The notes under the pieces were generated by a model, which saw nothing but the letters and a program-made list of their open reading frames with translations, was not told where the DNA came from and did not search any database. A stretch of 64,000 nucleotides of DNA from NCBI RefSeq assembly GCF_017581925.1, contig NZ_JAGEVG010000020.1, positions 18,440-82,439 on the forward strand. Reading direction: 5' to 3'. The stretch is from Gelidibacter pelagius. Lineage in GTDB: Bacteria; Bacteroidota; Bacteroidia; Flavobacteriales; Flavobacteriaceae. Positions 8,886 to 17,870 of the stretch are shown one piece after another (the stretch's first letter is position 1; each line of letters starts with the position of its first letter). A program made the translations under genes and the position numbers.

Positions 8886-10280
8886 TTAGTTTGTGTTTTG
8901 AACAAAACCGGTGTTGATGTCCATTTCTCTTTGTGGGATGTAGAATAAATTTCTAACAGCAGCTTGTGCAATGAACGGTTCAGCTTCGTGAACTTTTTGA
9001 GCAGCCACACCAAATCTTTTTAAATCTGGCCATCTATGATTCTCAAAAGCTAATTCCACTTGTCTTTCATGTAGTAATTTTTCTGTGAAAGTACCAGGAG
9101 ATGATGCATCAATATCGGCCAAACCTGCTCTTGTTCTTACTTCATTAATTAAATCGTAAGCCTCAGTAGATTCGCCAATAGCCTCAGCAAGCATTAAAAG
9201 GACATCTGCATATCTGAATACAACAAAGTTATTGTCTGCATCATTTTCAGTTGGTGGATCACTCCAATATTTTTTAATATACTTAGCTACTACTGTGGCA
9301 CCTGAAGCATTGACATAAGAGGTTCCCAGCGAAGGGTCCAATCTCAAATCACCAGGAGCATAAGCGGCTACTAAAGCATCTGTTGGTCTGTTTCTACCAA
9401 AACCTTGACCTGTCTGCAAAAATGCGCTTGGAGAAAAATCATTGGTAAATGAACTACCTTGACCTATACCGCCACTCATAAATTCCACTTCAAAAATTGA
9501 CTCCTTGTTATTTTCGTTAGCCTGTCCCCATAGATTAGCATAATCGCTCACTAATTCATAGCCATAGGAAGTTTTAATCCGTCTTAAAACTACTTCAGCT
9601 TCGGATTTTTTGTTGAGTGTTAATAACACCTTTGCCAATAAAGTTGCCGCTGCACCTTTGGTAGCTCTTCCTTTATCTCCAACAGAATAAGAAACTCCTA
9701 GATTGTTTTCAGCTAAGACTAAATCAGTGCTTAACTGTGTTAAAACTGTAGTCGCATCTACTTGAGTCAATTCATCTCCAACAGAAAATGGAGTTAATTG
9801 TAATGGGATATTTCCATAAGCGATGGCTAAGTGATAGTACATAAGAGATCTTAAAAATAAGGCTTCGCCAATAATTCTATTTTTAACATCAGCATTCATT
9901 TGTATGCCATCTATTCGATCTAGGATGACGTTACAATTTGCAATAACAGAGTAAGAATCTGTCCATACGGCAGTAATCTGCTCATTCAAAGGGTCTTCAG
10001 TGAATGCGTTTATTTCAGCATATACCCTTGCTAAACCAGTAGCATCTGGACCTTGATCGGTGTTGTCACTTCTCATTTCAAACATGGTCCAATAGCCTCG
10101 TCCATATACGCCGTTGTCTTGTAAACCAGCATAACTGGAGTTAATAGCGGAAACGAAGTCGTTTTCGGTGTTATAAAAGTCTGCTTCATTCCGGTTAGAA
10201 ATAGGAGCTAAGTCAGTAAAATCACTACTGCAAGAACTTAAGACTACCATTGATAGAAATACTATAATTATATTTTTCAT
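8886..10280 (-). CDS. SusD/RagB-like outer-membrane glycan-binding lipoprotein
   Basis: 464 residues. A lipoprotein signal with lipobox LSSC places the lipidated Cys at 17. The mature start DFTDLAPISNRNEADFYNTENDF is typical of SusD N-terminal domains, and the C-terminal half contains FRYADVLLMLAEA, the RagB/SusD helical signature, and ends with an NHRWPDLKRFG-type segment and IPQREMDIN. SusD proteins cap the SusC pore outside the cell and bind the target glycan. It follows susC by 17 bases. It is shorter than many SusD proteins (about 500-600 residues), in keeping with a modest oligosaccharide binder. No separate SusE/F-like surface binding protein follows. Confidence 0.93.
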   Translation of the reverse strand: MKNIIIVFLSMVVLSSCSSDFTDLAPISNRNEADFYNTENDFVSAINSSYAGLQDNGVYGRGYWTMFEMRSDNTDQGPDATGLARVYAEINAFTEDPLNEQITAVWTDSYSVIANCNVILDRIDGIQMNADVKNRIIGEALFLRSLMYYHLAIAYGNIPLQLTPFSVGDELTQVDATTVLTQLSTDLVLAENNLGVSYSVGDKGRATKGAAATLLAKVLLTLNKKSEAEVVLRRIKTSYGYELVSDYANLWGQANENNKESIFEVEFMSGGIGQGSSFTNDFSPSAFLQTGQGFGRNRPTDALVAAYAPGDLRLDPSLGTSYVNASGATVVAKYIKKYWSDPPTENDADNNFVVFRYADVLLMLAEAIGESTEAYDLINEVRTRAGLADIDASSPGTFTEKLLHERQVELAFENHRWPDLKRFGVAAQKVHEAEPFIAQAAVRNLFYIPQREMDINTGFVQNTN

Positions 10281-10297
10281 TTTGATTCGTTTTTAAG

Positions 10298-13200
10298 TTA
10301 GAAATTAAGATTCAATCCCACAGTAAATGACTTTGTCAATGGGTAAGCTCCATAGTCTTCACCAGGAGTTAAACTACTATTTGGACTTGCACTTACTTCT
10401 GGATTGTATCCTAAATAGTCAGTTTCAGTGAACAGGTTTGTTCCGGTCATATAAATTCGAAGCTTGGTAATTTTAGCTCCAAAAAGATCTTTAGCTGGTA
10501 ATGTATAACCAAGGGTCATGTTTCTTAGTCGTACAAAAGAACCATCTTCAACTTGAAAAGATGAAGGTCTTGCATTGTTTCCATGATTTCCTGATAGTCT
10601 ATCAGCTCTATGAATTTTGCCGTTTCCTGGTTCGGCTTCTGATTTCCATCTGTCATTGAAAACTGCGTACGAATTGAAGTTTGCCTCACCATTTTTCAAG
10701 TGTCTGCTAGTTAAGTTTAAAATTTCATTTCCTTGAACTCCTTGAATTAGGAAGCTGAAATCGAATCCTTTGTAACCAAATCTGTTTGTCATCCCCCAAG
10801 TATAATCCGGAAAATAACTCCCTGTTACAGTTCTATCTGCTGGTGTAATTTTTCCGTCACCATTTACATCTCTAAACTTCAAATCTCCTGGAGCAGGATT
10901 TGGTGCTTGAGTATCTACAGGAGAGTTTGCGATATCTTGGGCGTTTTGATAGATCCCATCAACAACGTATCCATAATAACTTCCTATTGGATCGCCAACA
11001 CGAGTAATATGTCTGATTCCTGCCTGACCTGATGAGAAAATAGGTTCACCTTTGGAGTTAAGAGACAATACTTCGTTTTTGTTTGTGGAAAAATTAAGAT
11101 CCGTTTCCCATGTAAACTCTCCAACAAAATTTCTACTTTTTAAAGCAATTTCAAATCCCTCATTCTTGACCTCGCCAATATTCTGTAAGGTAGTTTGAAA
11201 GCCTGAAACGCCCGAAATACCAACATTTAAAAGTAAATCTGAAGTGATGGTTCTGTAATAATCTGCCAATAAGAATATTCTGTTATTAATTAAGCCTAAT
11301 TCTAATCCGACGTTTGTTTGTTGAGATTTTTCCCATGTTAAATTTGGATTAGGAATCGTTGATTGTATTAAACCGTTGATTTCATTACCGCTAATGTTAT
11401 AGTTGTTTGGTGAGAGTAGGCCAATAGCACCATAGTTTGGGATTTCAAAATTCCCTGTTTCTCCCCAACTGAATCTAAACTTTAACTCTGAAATTGATTC
11501 TATAGATTGCATAAAGTCCTCTTGAGTGACTCTCCATCCCACAGAAAATGAAGGAAAATATCCGGTTTGATTGTCCTTTCCAAATCGCGAGGATTTATCA
11601 GATCGAAATGTACCTGTAAATAAGTATTTGTCATCATAACTATAATTCAATCTAAACAATGCGGAAACTAAAGACCATTGCTCTTTAATTGAATTACCGG
11701 CATAGACTTGCCCACCACTGATAGTATGCACTAAATCATCTGGAAAATTGTCTGCCATCACTTGCTTTATACCAATATTATCTTTTTGAGCTGTATATCC
11801 TGCAATAGCATTAAAATAGTGTACGTCAATTTCTTTTTCCCAATTTAGGGTGTTTTCCCAAAGCCAATTAACTTCTGTTGAAGATGAGGCTTGGGCATAT
11901 GAGACGCCTTCTGTTGCTTCTCTAAAAAGAAGGGTGTTGGCTCTATAAAAATCCCTGTTATAAACATTAACGTAAGTGCCTCCAAAAGTCTTGAATGTTA
12001 ATTCTGGTAGAATTTTATAAGACAAGCCTAAAGATGCCCTTGTTTGAAATTGAAATAATTTATCGTCAATAGCATCAATAATCGCTAATGGATTACTTGC
12101 AGACGTAGTACCACCCCCTAAATGAGATTGATTGTCTGTTTGATTATACGATCCATCGGCATTATAAGGTTTAACTGTTGGAGAATGAACCAAAGCTGAG
12201 TAAACTATTCCCGGAGGCGTTGCAAAATATGGAGCAGACCCTGGTTGTCTTTTGTTTTCTGTAATTGTTGGTGCAATTCTTAAATCTAAATTAAGTTTTT
12301 CGCTCACTTGAGAATTTAAATTAAGCATCAAGTTATATCTTTCGAAATTAGATTCTGGAATAATACCATCTTGTTTAAAATAGCCTGCAGAAGCATGGTA
12401 GCTTGTTTTATTCTTCAAAGGAGAAGCATAAGAAAAATTATAACTCTGTGAATTTCCAGTCTTAAAAATTAAATCTTGCCAATCTGTATCTGTGCCATCC
12501 CAATTAATAAAAGAAATTGGCATTTCATAATTAGCGTTTCCTCTATCTCCTGGACCAATTGGATCGCTTGCTGATGCACCTGGGTTATCTTGCAAATAGG
12601 CGTTATTTCTTGCATCTCTTGTAAAGTCTATTAGCTGTTGTGAGTTCATTACATCAACTTTGTTAGCGACACTTTGAGTGCTATAGAAAGAATCAAAGGA
12701 AAAAACGCCTTCATCAGAAGATGTTCCGCTTTTAGTTGTAATTAAAACTACACCATTACCACCTCTGGAGCCATAAATTGCTGCTGCAGAAGCATCTTTT
12801 AAGATCTCTATTGATGCAATGTCGTTAGGGTTAATAGTTGCCAATGGGTTTACTGGAGGTGCTTGAAAATTGCCGCCTCTTTTGGCTAAATCTCCTTGAA
12901 TTCCTATCGTTGTTAAGTTTTTTGAAATAGGAATACCATCTACTACAAATAATGGATCGTTACCAGCTGATATGGAACCAGAACCACGTATCCGTATGTT
13001 TGGACTTGAACCTGGCTCACCCGATGTCTCTTGAACCTGTACACCTGCTACCTGACCAATTATTGCATTCTCTGCACTTATGACAGGAATGTTAACAATG
13101 CTTTGTGGCGATATTGATGAAACTGCACCTGTTACTCTTTTCTTTGATAAAGTTCCATATCCAACAACAACAATTTCATCTAATGCCGCTGCATCTGGAA

Positions 13201-13810
13201 TCATGGTTATGGTGATGTTCGATTTTCCTTCAACATTAATATTCTGAGTTTTATAACCCACGTAGGATATTATGACTTCTGTACTATTCGCTATATCCAC
13301 TTCAAAATTACCATCAAAATCGGAAACGACTCCTACGCTGGTGCCTTTTACTTGAACAGTTGCTCCAATCAATGGCATGCCCGATTCATCCAGAATAGTT
13401 CCTTTAAGCTTGTTCTGAATTTTAAGATTAGTTTTCTCTTTTATAATTTCAGGAACAATTGTATTTTCAGTCTTTTTTGTAACTACAATTTGATTAGAAG
13501 TGATTTCATAATTTAAATTTGAGTTTTTAGAAAGTTCTTTTAGCAACTCTGATAAATGAACTTCATTAGATACGAGATTTACTTTCTTCTGGGTCTCAAT
13601 ATCTGATGTTTCATAAAAAAACATATATCCTACAGAATCTGTAATAGTCTTAAAGACCTTTTTTAAAGGTTCGTTTTTGATGTTAACAGACACAATCTCA
13701 TTCTGTTCGCATAAAATGTTTGCATTTACATTTATGCAAAAAAGCAGTGACAAGAATAGAGAGGCTCTCGTCAAGTTTTTTACTCTTGGTGTTGTAATTA
13801 TTTGCATCAT
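10298..13810 (-). CDS. SusC/RagA TonB-dependent transporter with N-terminal STN signalling domain
   Basis: 1170 residues. After the signal peptide comes an STN (secretin/TonB short N-terminal) domain at about 35-112, then a carboxypeptidase-D-like domain (KGTILDESGMPLIGATVQVKG, about 133-215), the TonB box region and plug (DEIVVVGYGTLSKKRVTGAV, about 212-330) and a 22-strand barrel ending GLNLNF. SusC imports glycans across the outer membrane using TonB energy. The extra STN domain is what lets such transporters contact a FecR anti-sigma protein, and fecR plus an ECF sigma gene lie directly upstream on the same strand. This makes it both transporter and receptor of a trans-envelope switch. 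Start chosen at 13810; a second ATG two codons later also fits. Confidence 0.95.
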   Translation of the reverse strand: MMQIITTPRVKNLTRASLFLSLLFCINVNANILCEQNEIVSVNIKNEPLKKVFKTITDSVGYMFFYETSDIETQKKVNLVSNEVHLSELLKELSKNSNLNYEITSNQIVVTKKTENTIVPEIIKEKTNLKIQNKLKGTILDESGMPLIGATVQVKGTSVGVVSDFDGNFEVDIANSTEVIISYVGYKTQNINVEGKSNITITMIPDAAALDEIVVVGYGTLSKKRVTGAVSSISPQSIVNIPVISAENAIIGQVAGVQVQETSGEPGSSPNIRIRGSGSISAGNDPLFVVDGIPISKNLTTIGIQGDLAKRGGNFQAPPVNPLATINPNDIASIEILKDASAAAIYGSRGGNGVVLITTKSGTSSDEGVFSFDSFYSTQSVANKVDVMNSQQLIDFTRDARNNAYLQDNPGASASDPIGPGDRGNANYEMPISFINWDGTDTDWQDLIFKTGNSQSYNFSYASPLKNKTSYHASAGYFKQDGIIPESNFERYNLMLNLNSQVSEKLNLDLRIAPTITENKRQPGSAPYFATPPGIVYSALVHSPTVKPYNADGSYNQTDNQSHLGGGTTSASNPLAIIDAIDDKLFQFQTRASLGLSYKILPELTFKTFGGTYVNVYNRDFYRANTLLFREATEGVSYAQASSSTEVNWLWENTLNWEKEIDVHYFNAIAGYTAQKDNIGIKQVMADNFPDDLVHTISGGQVYAGNSIKEQWSLVSALFRLNYSYDDKYLFTGTFRSDKSSRFGKDNQTGYFPSFSVGWRVTQEDFMQSIESISELKFRFSWGETGNFEIPNYGAIGLLSPNNYNISGNEINGLIQSTIPNPNLTWEKSQQTNVGLELGLINNRIFLLADYYRTITSDLLLNVGISGVSGFQTTLQNIGEVKNEGFEIALKSRNFVGEFTWETDLNFSTNKNEVLSLNSKGEPIFSSGQAGIRHITRVGDPIGSYYGYVVDGIYQNAQDIANSPVDTQAPNPAPGDLKFRDVNGDGKITPADRTVTGSYFPDYTWGMTNRFGYKGFDFSFLIQGVQGNEILNLTSRHLKNGEANFNSYAVFNDRWKSEAEPGNGKIHRADRLSGNHGNNARPSSFQVEDGSFVRLRNMTLGYTLPAKDLFGAKITKLRIYMTGTNLFTETDYLGYNPEVSASPNSSLTPGEDYGAYPLTKSFTVGLNLNF

Positions 13811-13875
13811 ACTTTTTATAAATTTTGAGTTTAGTTATTGATTAGCGTACTAGTGATAATTCATTTACTTCATAA

Positions 13876-15069
13876 TCATTGAGGGTTTTTAGGGTTATTT
13901 ATAGTAATTGTCTCGCCTTTTCTTTGGAAGGAAAAGTTAGTATGGGTCTTTATAGTATTAAGGATTTTTTCAATACTATCATTTTTAAAAGTTCCATTAT
14001 ATCTGAAACTATTAATGTCAGGAAAGTTATTTATGATCTTAACATTATAATGGCGTTCGAGAGTTTTTCGGATCGTCTCAAACTTGTCATTTTCGAAAGT
14101 CAATATGCCTTCTTTCCACGAAATATATTTTTGAATATTTACAGTGGTAATCTCTACATTTTCCGAATTATTAGAGAGTGAGGCCTTTTGTGATGGAATC
14201 ATGATCTGATAGTTCTCTTGGTCCTTTATAGCGGAATTCGCTTTTACACCTACAGAACCTTCAACTAAAACTATTTCTGTCTTATCATTTTCTGAATAGC
14301 AGGACACATTGAATTCCGTACCGTAAACCTTTGTAATACTATTTTTTGAATTCACAATAAAAGAGGAATTTGGAGCTTTTGTGACTTGAAAGAACGCTTC
14401 ACCTTCTAAAAAAACTTCTCTTGGTTCATCTTTAATAAATACATTTGGATACTTAAAAAGACTGCCAGAATTTAATAGTATAGATGACCCATCTGACAAC
14501 ACCACATTAAATGTTTTTCCATAGGGAACTTTAAGGATGTTTTGAAGTGGTTCGTTTTTTCTGTTGGTAGGCTGTGCTACGTACGTTAAAACGCCATTCT
14601 CCACAATGGCAACTTCGTGACCGGATTTAGTCTTAATTGTTTTGTCTGTATCAATATTAAAATATTGATTGTCACCGTTAATAAGTTGTAATGTGACCTG
14701 ATCTTTCATTTCCACAAACGAACTGACGTGGTTTTCTTTCTTTAATAAATACAATGTTGATAATAAAACACCTACAAGTACAGCTGCATATTTAAAGTAA
14801 GGGACAAACTTCTTAATTCTGAAATTTGATTTGGATTTGGAAGTGCGTATTTGCCTTAAAAAATCATCAAAGGCAGTTTGGGCTTCACTACTGTTATAGG
14901 TAATATTAGAGAGTTGATGTGCCTTAACGAATTCTTTAAAAATCTTTTCATTTTTCTTTGAACCTACCCATCGGAGAAGTTGCTCTGTCTCTAGAGTTGT
15001 CGCTTCATTTGCCAAATACTTGACAATAATTTTTTTGGCATTAAATTCCTTCATACTAAACTTAAACAA
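13876..15069 (-). CDS. FecR-type anti-sigma factor
   Basis: 397 residues. The cytoplasmic N-terminal part (about 1-85) would hold the sigma factor, a single membrane helix follows at about 90-109 (PYFKYAAVLVGVLLSTLYLL), then the periplasmic FecR domain (VPYGKTFNVVLSDGSSILLNSGS, EVFLEGEAFFQV) and a C-terminal DUF4974/STN-like domain (about 325-390). It would be inactivated, or switched to activator, when the STN domain of the adjacent SusC signals substrate binding. Met6 (MKEFNAKKII, start 15054) resembles the family's usual start better than Met1. It sits between the sigma gene (85-base gap) and susC (65-base gap), the classic order for this regulatory cassette. Confidence 0.93.
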   Translation of the reverse strand: MFKFSMKEFNAKKIIVKYLANEATTLETEQLLRWVGSKKNEKIFKEFVKAHQLSNITYNSSEAQTAFDDFLRQIRTSKSKSNFRIKKFVPYFKYAAVLVGVLLSTLYLLKKENHVSSFVEMKDQVTLQLINGDNQYFNIDTDKTIKTKSGHEVAIVENGVLTYVAQPTNRKNEPLQNILKVPYGKTFNVVLSDGSSILLNSGSLFKYPNVFIKDEPREVFLEGEAFFQVTKAPNSSFIVNSKNSITKVYGTEFNVSCYSENDKTEIVLVEGSVGVKANSAIKDQENYQIMIPSQKASLSNNSENVEITTVNIQKYISWKEGILTFENDKFETIRKTLERHYNVKIINNFPDINSFRYNGTFKNDSIEKILNTIKTHTNFSFQRKGETITINNPKNPQ

Positions 15070-15154
15070 TTATTAAACTTACCAATAAGACGGAAGAGTT
15101 TTAATAAACCCCCACTCTGGTCTGTAGAGTTTTAATAAATCTTTAAGTTTTTTG

Positions 15155-15736
15155 TTAAAAAGGTATGTGAAGGTTATGGAATAAGTGAAAAAGAAGTATG
15201 ATTATTTTGAGACCTTTTCTAAGTCTCCGTAGTGCCTTAGTCATATGTCTTTCTACGGTTTTAATGGAGATATTCAGCTCTTCAGCAATTTCCGAATATT
15301 TAAGACCGTCTTTTTTTGCGAGTAAAAACACGTTCTTGCACTTTTCAGGTAATTTGTTTACTTCAGAAAGCACTAAATTGATTTTTATATCTAATTCGTC
15401 ATTGGTGAAATCTACTATTTCATGAACGGCATCATGTTTTAATTGATCTAAAAGTTGATGGTCTTTTTTGTTTTTTCTTTGTAGATCTATGAAGAGGTTA
15501 TAGCCAATTTTAAAGATATATTTTTTTAAGGAAGAATTAATAGATAACGATTCCCTTTTTTTCCAAATTTTGATGAAGACCTGTTGTGATAATTCTTTTG
15601 AAACTTCTACACTGCCAGAAATGGTGCTGAGATAAGCCCTCAACTCGGAGTAGTAAAGAGTGTAGAGATGTTTGTATGAAGCTTCATCGCCTTTTCTTAA
15701 GCCTTCGATAAGTGTTTTTTCACTATTGTTATCCAT
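15155..15736 (-). CDS. ECF-type RNA polymerase sigma factor of the carbohydrate locus
   Basis: 193 residues, standard size. Region 2 spans about 10-85 (YKHLYTLYYSELRAYL, SQQVFIKIWKKRESL), and region 4 lies at about 125-180 with LPEKCKNVFLLAKKDGLKYSEIAEELN in pieces recognisable as the helix-turn-helix, then SIKTVERHMTKALRRLRKGL. The protein ends in an unusual hydrophobic tail, IIILLFHLFHNLHIPF. It would direct RNA polymerase to the susCD promoter on release by FecR. It is the first gene of the minus-strand locus, with a TAGTTTTG -7 element 67 bases upstream. Autoregulation is likely but no target promoter could be defined. Confidence 0.95.
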   Translation of the reverse strand: MDNNSEKTLIEGLRKGDEASYKHLYTLYYSELRAYLSTISGSVEVSKELSQQVFIKIWKKRESLSINSSLKKYIFKIGYNLFIDLQRKNKKDHQLLDQLKHDAVHEIVDFTNDELDIKINLVLSEVNKLPEKCKNVFLLAKKDGLKYSEIAEELNISIKTVERHMTKALRRLRKGLKIIILLFHLFHNLHIPF

Positions 15737-15802
15737 TTAGATTACTTAATTCGATTTAATTTGAATGAGAAAAATAAATAAATTGTAATTTATACTTACT
15801 TT

Positions 15803-15810
15803 CAAAACTA
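15803..15810 (-). promoter_or_regulatory. candidate -7 element of the ECF sigma gene
   Basis: TAGTTTTG on the minus strand matches the Bacteroidota consensus TAnnTTTG, 67 bases before the sigma gene start. No good -33 TTG partner is seen at the normal spacing, so support is partial. Confidence 0.4.
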
Positions 15811-16225
15811 TAATTCCATTTGACTTTCTTCGGCTTGAAATCCTAAAAATAATGTCTTAATGGATTTTTGATTTCATTTAGGTTCAGATAGCACCCTTCA
15901 AAATATATAGATATTGGCACAGGGATAAACACTCACTGTCTAAATGTATAATAATTATCTTGATTTTGGATAATATTATAAGAAAGAGTAAATTTTCGTA
16001 TAATTAAATGGTGAGTTTTAGCGATTGTCTCGATGTCTAAGTAGAATTAATCAGGGAGTCAGGACATTGGCAATTTAAGAAATTGAAAGTGTAATTTAGT
16101 TGGTTTTAGATTGTCAAATTAATTGATGGAGCTTGTTCCTATAGAAGTATGACTAATAGTTTTGGAGTGGCCTTGCTCTGTCTCAGAACAATCATCCTTT
16201 CGGCAGAAAACTCAATAAAAATAAA
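15811..16225. other. gene-free stretch upstream of the carbohydrate locus
   Basis: About 415 bases without a credible reading frame on either strand. The minus strand leads into the sigma gene promoter. The rest is ordinary AT-rich sequence up to the terminator of the AraC gene, with no repeats or structured RNA recognised. Confidence 0.5.
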
Positions 16226-16251
16226 AGAGCCCTAATTTTCATTAGAGCTCT
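16226..16251 (-). terminator. Rho-independent terminator of the AraC-family gene
   Basis: AGAGCCCTAAT and ATTAGAGCTCT form an 11-bp stem with one mismatch around a TTTC loop. On the minus strand it is followed by TTTTATTTTTATT. It lies 47 bases past the stop of the AraC regulator. Confidence 0.8.
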
Positions 16252-16297
16252 CTTGAATTAAGTACTAAAATCCCTTGAAGTACGAAATAAATATATA

Positions 16298-17329
16298 TTA
16301 TGCTGATACAGCTAACTTATTTTTTTTGTAATCACTTGGTGTACAGTCAAAACGTTCCTTAAATATTTTTGAGAAATAGCTTCGGCTGGTGAATCCAACG
16401 GTGTACACAATTTCTGATATGTTCAAGTCGGTATTGATGATCAGATCTTCTGACTTGGTCAATCGAACCGAGCGGATGTATTCACAAACCGTCAATCCGT
16501 GTTGAAACTTAAAGCCTTCCTGCAACTTGGCGGCAGACAAACCGATTCTGTCACTTAAGTTTTCCACCTTATGGTCCAAATCTGGATACTCATTGATGTA
16601 CTCGGTTAAAGTTGCAATTGAATTTATCTCCATTTTAGTTAAGGATGTCGGCTCCATATCCAAGTTTTTGATATCCTTATTGTGATGTTCGATTTCAAGA
16701 GCCAAGATAACGTTCACAATGCCTTTGGTCAATAACTCCCTTACCAAGCCTTCCTGTTGAATGCTTTGTAATTGCTTGATACTTTCTGCTATTTTAAGGT
16801 TGTAAGAACCAATGTATAAATAGTCGTCCGTTTTCTCTGAAATAAAAGCGTCTTTTAAGCTGTTGCTCCATTGAGAGTTTTTACTTCCCTCGGTGTTCAC
16901 GGAAATCATTGTAGCCACGGTTTGAACATCTTTTTCAATAAAAATGATGTTCTGACCAGATATGATATTGGCGACGATACTGGTCTGAAAGGCATCAATA
17001 TTATTAATGATTTGATCAGGATTGCTGTCCTTTTCAGTATCTTTATGGAAAGCATGGGATAGTTTCCCTTTTGAGCAATACATAAAGTTGACATGGGTTG
17101 CGAGAAGCGCATCGATGGAAATTTTAATAGTCTCACTGGCAAGAATATCGAATTCAAGAACAGAAATACCATCTTCCAATAGAATTGAACGGATACTACC
17201 GCTTGCCAATTCATTTTTAATTTCAAGTTTACATTCTGTCGTACTTTTTGCTAACGTACCACCAATTTCACTTTGAAGTGTGTCGAAAAAAGAATATAAA
17301 TCGTTTACTTTGGATGCAATTGTTATCAT
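16298..17329 (-). CDS. AraC-family transcriptional regulator
   Basis: 343 residues. The last 100 residues form the two helix-turn-helix AraC domain: LSDRIGLSAAKLQEGFKFQHGLTVCEYIRSVRL, then LNISEIVYTVGFTSRSYFSKIFKERFDCTPSDYKK, with the conserved GF-Y-F-F-P-Y signature. The first 230 residues are a PchR-like effector region of unknown ligand, without the cupin residues of arabinose regulators. It is monocistronic, bounded by its own terminator. Nothing nearby indicates its target, although it stands close to the carbohydrate locus and could influence it. Related regulators in this branch respond to siderophores or oxidative stress, but no ligand can be assigned. Confidence 0.88.
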   Translation of the reverse strand: MITIASKVNDLYSFFDTLQSEIGGTLAKSTTECKLEIKNELASGSIRSILLEDGISVLEFDILASETIKISIDALLATHVNFMYCSKGKLSHAFHKDTEKDSNPDQIINNIDAFQTSIVANIISGQNIIFIEKDVQTVATMISVNTEGSKNSQWSNSLKDAFISEKTDDYLYIGSYNLKIAESIKQLQSIQQEGLVRELLTKGIVNVILALEIEHHNKDIKNLDMEPTSLTKMEINSIATLTEYINEYPDLDHKVENLSDRIGLSAAKLQEGFKFQHGLTVCEYIRSVRLTKSEDLIINTDLNISEIVYTVGFTSRSYFSKIFKERFDCTPSDYKKNKLAVSA

Positions 17330-17547
17330 GGCGTGTTATTTTTAAGGTTAATTAATTAAACTGGTTAATGTTTACTTTTTACTCTTATCTGTGCTTAATA
17401 CCCTAATTCGAGCATTAGCAGAAGAGATTATATTTTTAGGAAAAACCCTTGCTACTTTGGCATATTGTCTTTCTTGTTGTGCTGGAATGGTTTTCATAGG
17501 TCTTTGGTTTTGGTTGATTTTTATTTTGGTGTTCTTATATGGTTATT

Positions 17548-17712
17548 TTACTTTTTTTCCAAAAATCCTGCTACTCCTAATAGAACAGCGGTTAATAATA
17601 AAAAATGAATAGGAGTTTTTAAAGCATACACAAAGTAACTTACTGCCCAGGTTACTACCATGAGAATAGATACTGTGTAAAAGATCGTCTTCATAGTAAA
17701 TTCATCATTCAT
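17548..17712 (-). CDS. small membrane protein, DUF5670/lmo0937-like
   Basis: A 54-residue frame from ATG at 17712 to TAA at 17548; an internal Met7 would give 48 residues. It encodes MKTIFYTVSILMVVTWAVSY, a short loop with KTPIHFLLL and a second hydrophobic helix ending GVAGFLEKK. This two-helix layout with Trp in helix 1 and an IH-LL pair at the start of helix 2 resembles the small DUF5670 (lmo0937-family) membrane proteins, which have no known function. It lies between the AraC gene and the CHASE3 kinase on the same strand. No ribosome-binding consensus stands out. The opposite-strand frame over this region has no such pattern. Confidence 0.55.
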   Translation of the reverse strand: MNDEFTMKTIFYTVSILMVVTWAVSYFVYALKTPIHFLLLTAVLLGVAGFLEKK

Positions 17713-17870
17713 TTTTTATACGCATCTCATATTCTTTACAAAGATGGCACAACACACCACTTTTTCTGTTACAGCATTTTCAGAATTGGTTATAGAATTC
17801 CCATAAAAGCATGAAAAATCAGCCTATATGTGGACTATAGGGTGTAAAATTGAGGATGTTAAGAAGTTGA

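Noticed and set aside
15913..15930. Possible sigma-54 promoter (TGGCAC word)
   Set aside because: The -12 part reads TAAA instead of TTGC, so the element is incomplete.
17391..17612. Plus-strand 73-residue hydrophobic frame
   Set aside because: It is the complement of the DUF5670-like small gene on the minus strand, which has the better membrane-protein pattern.
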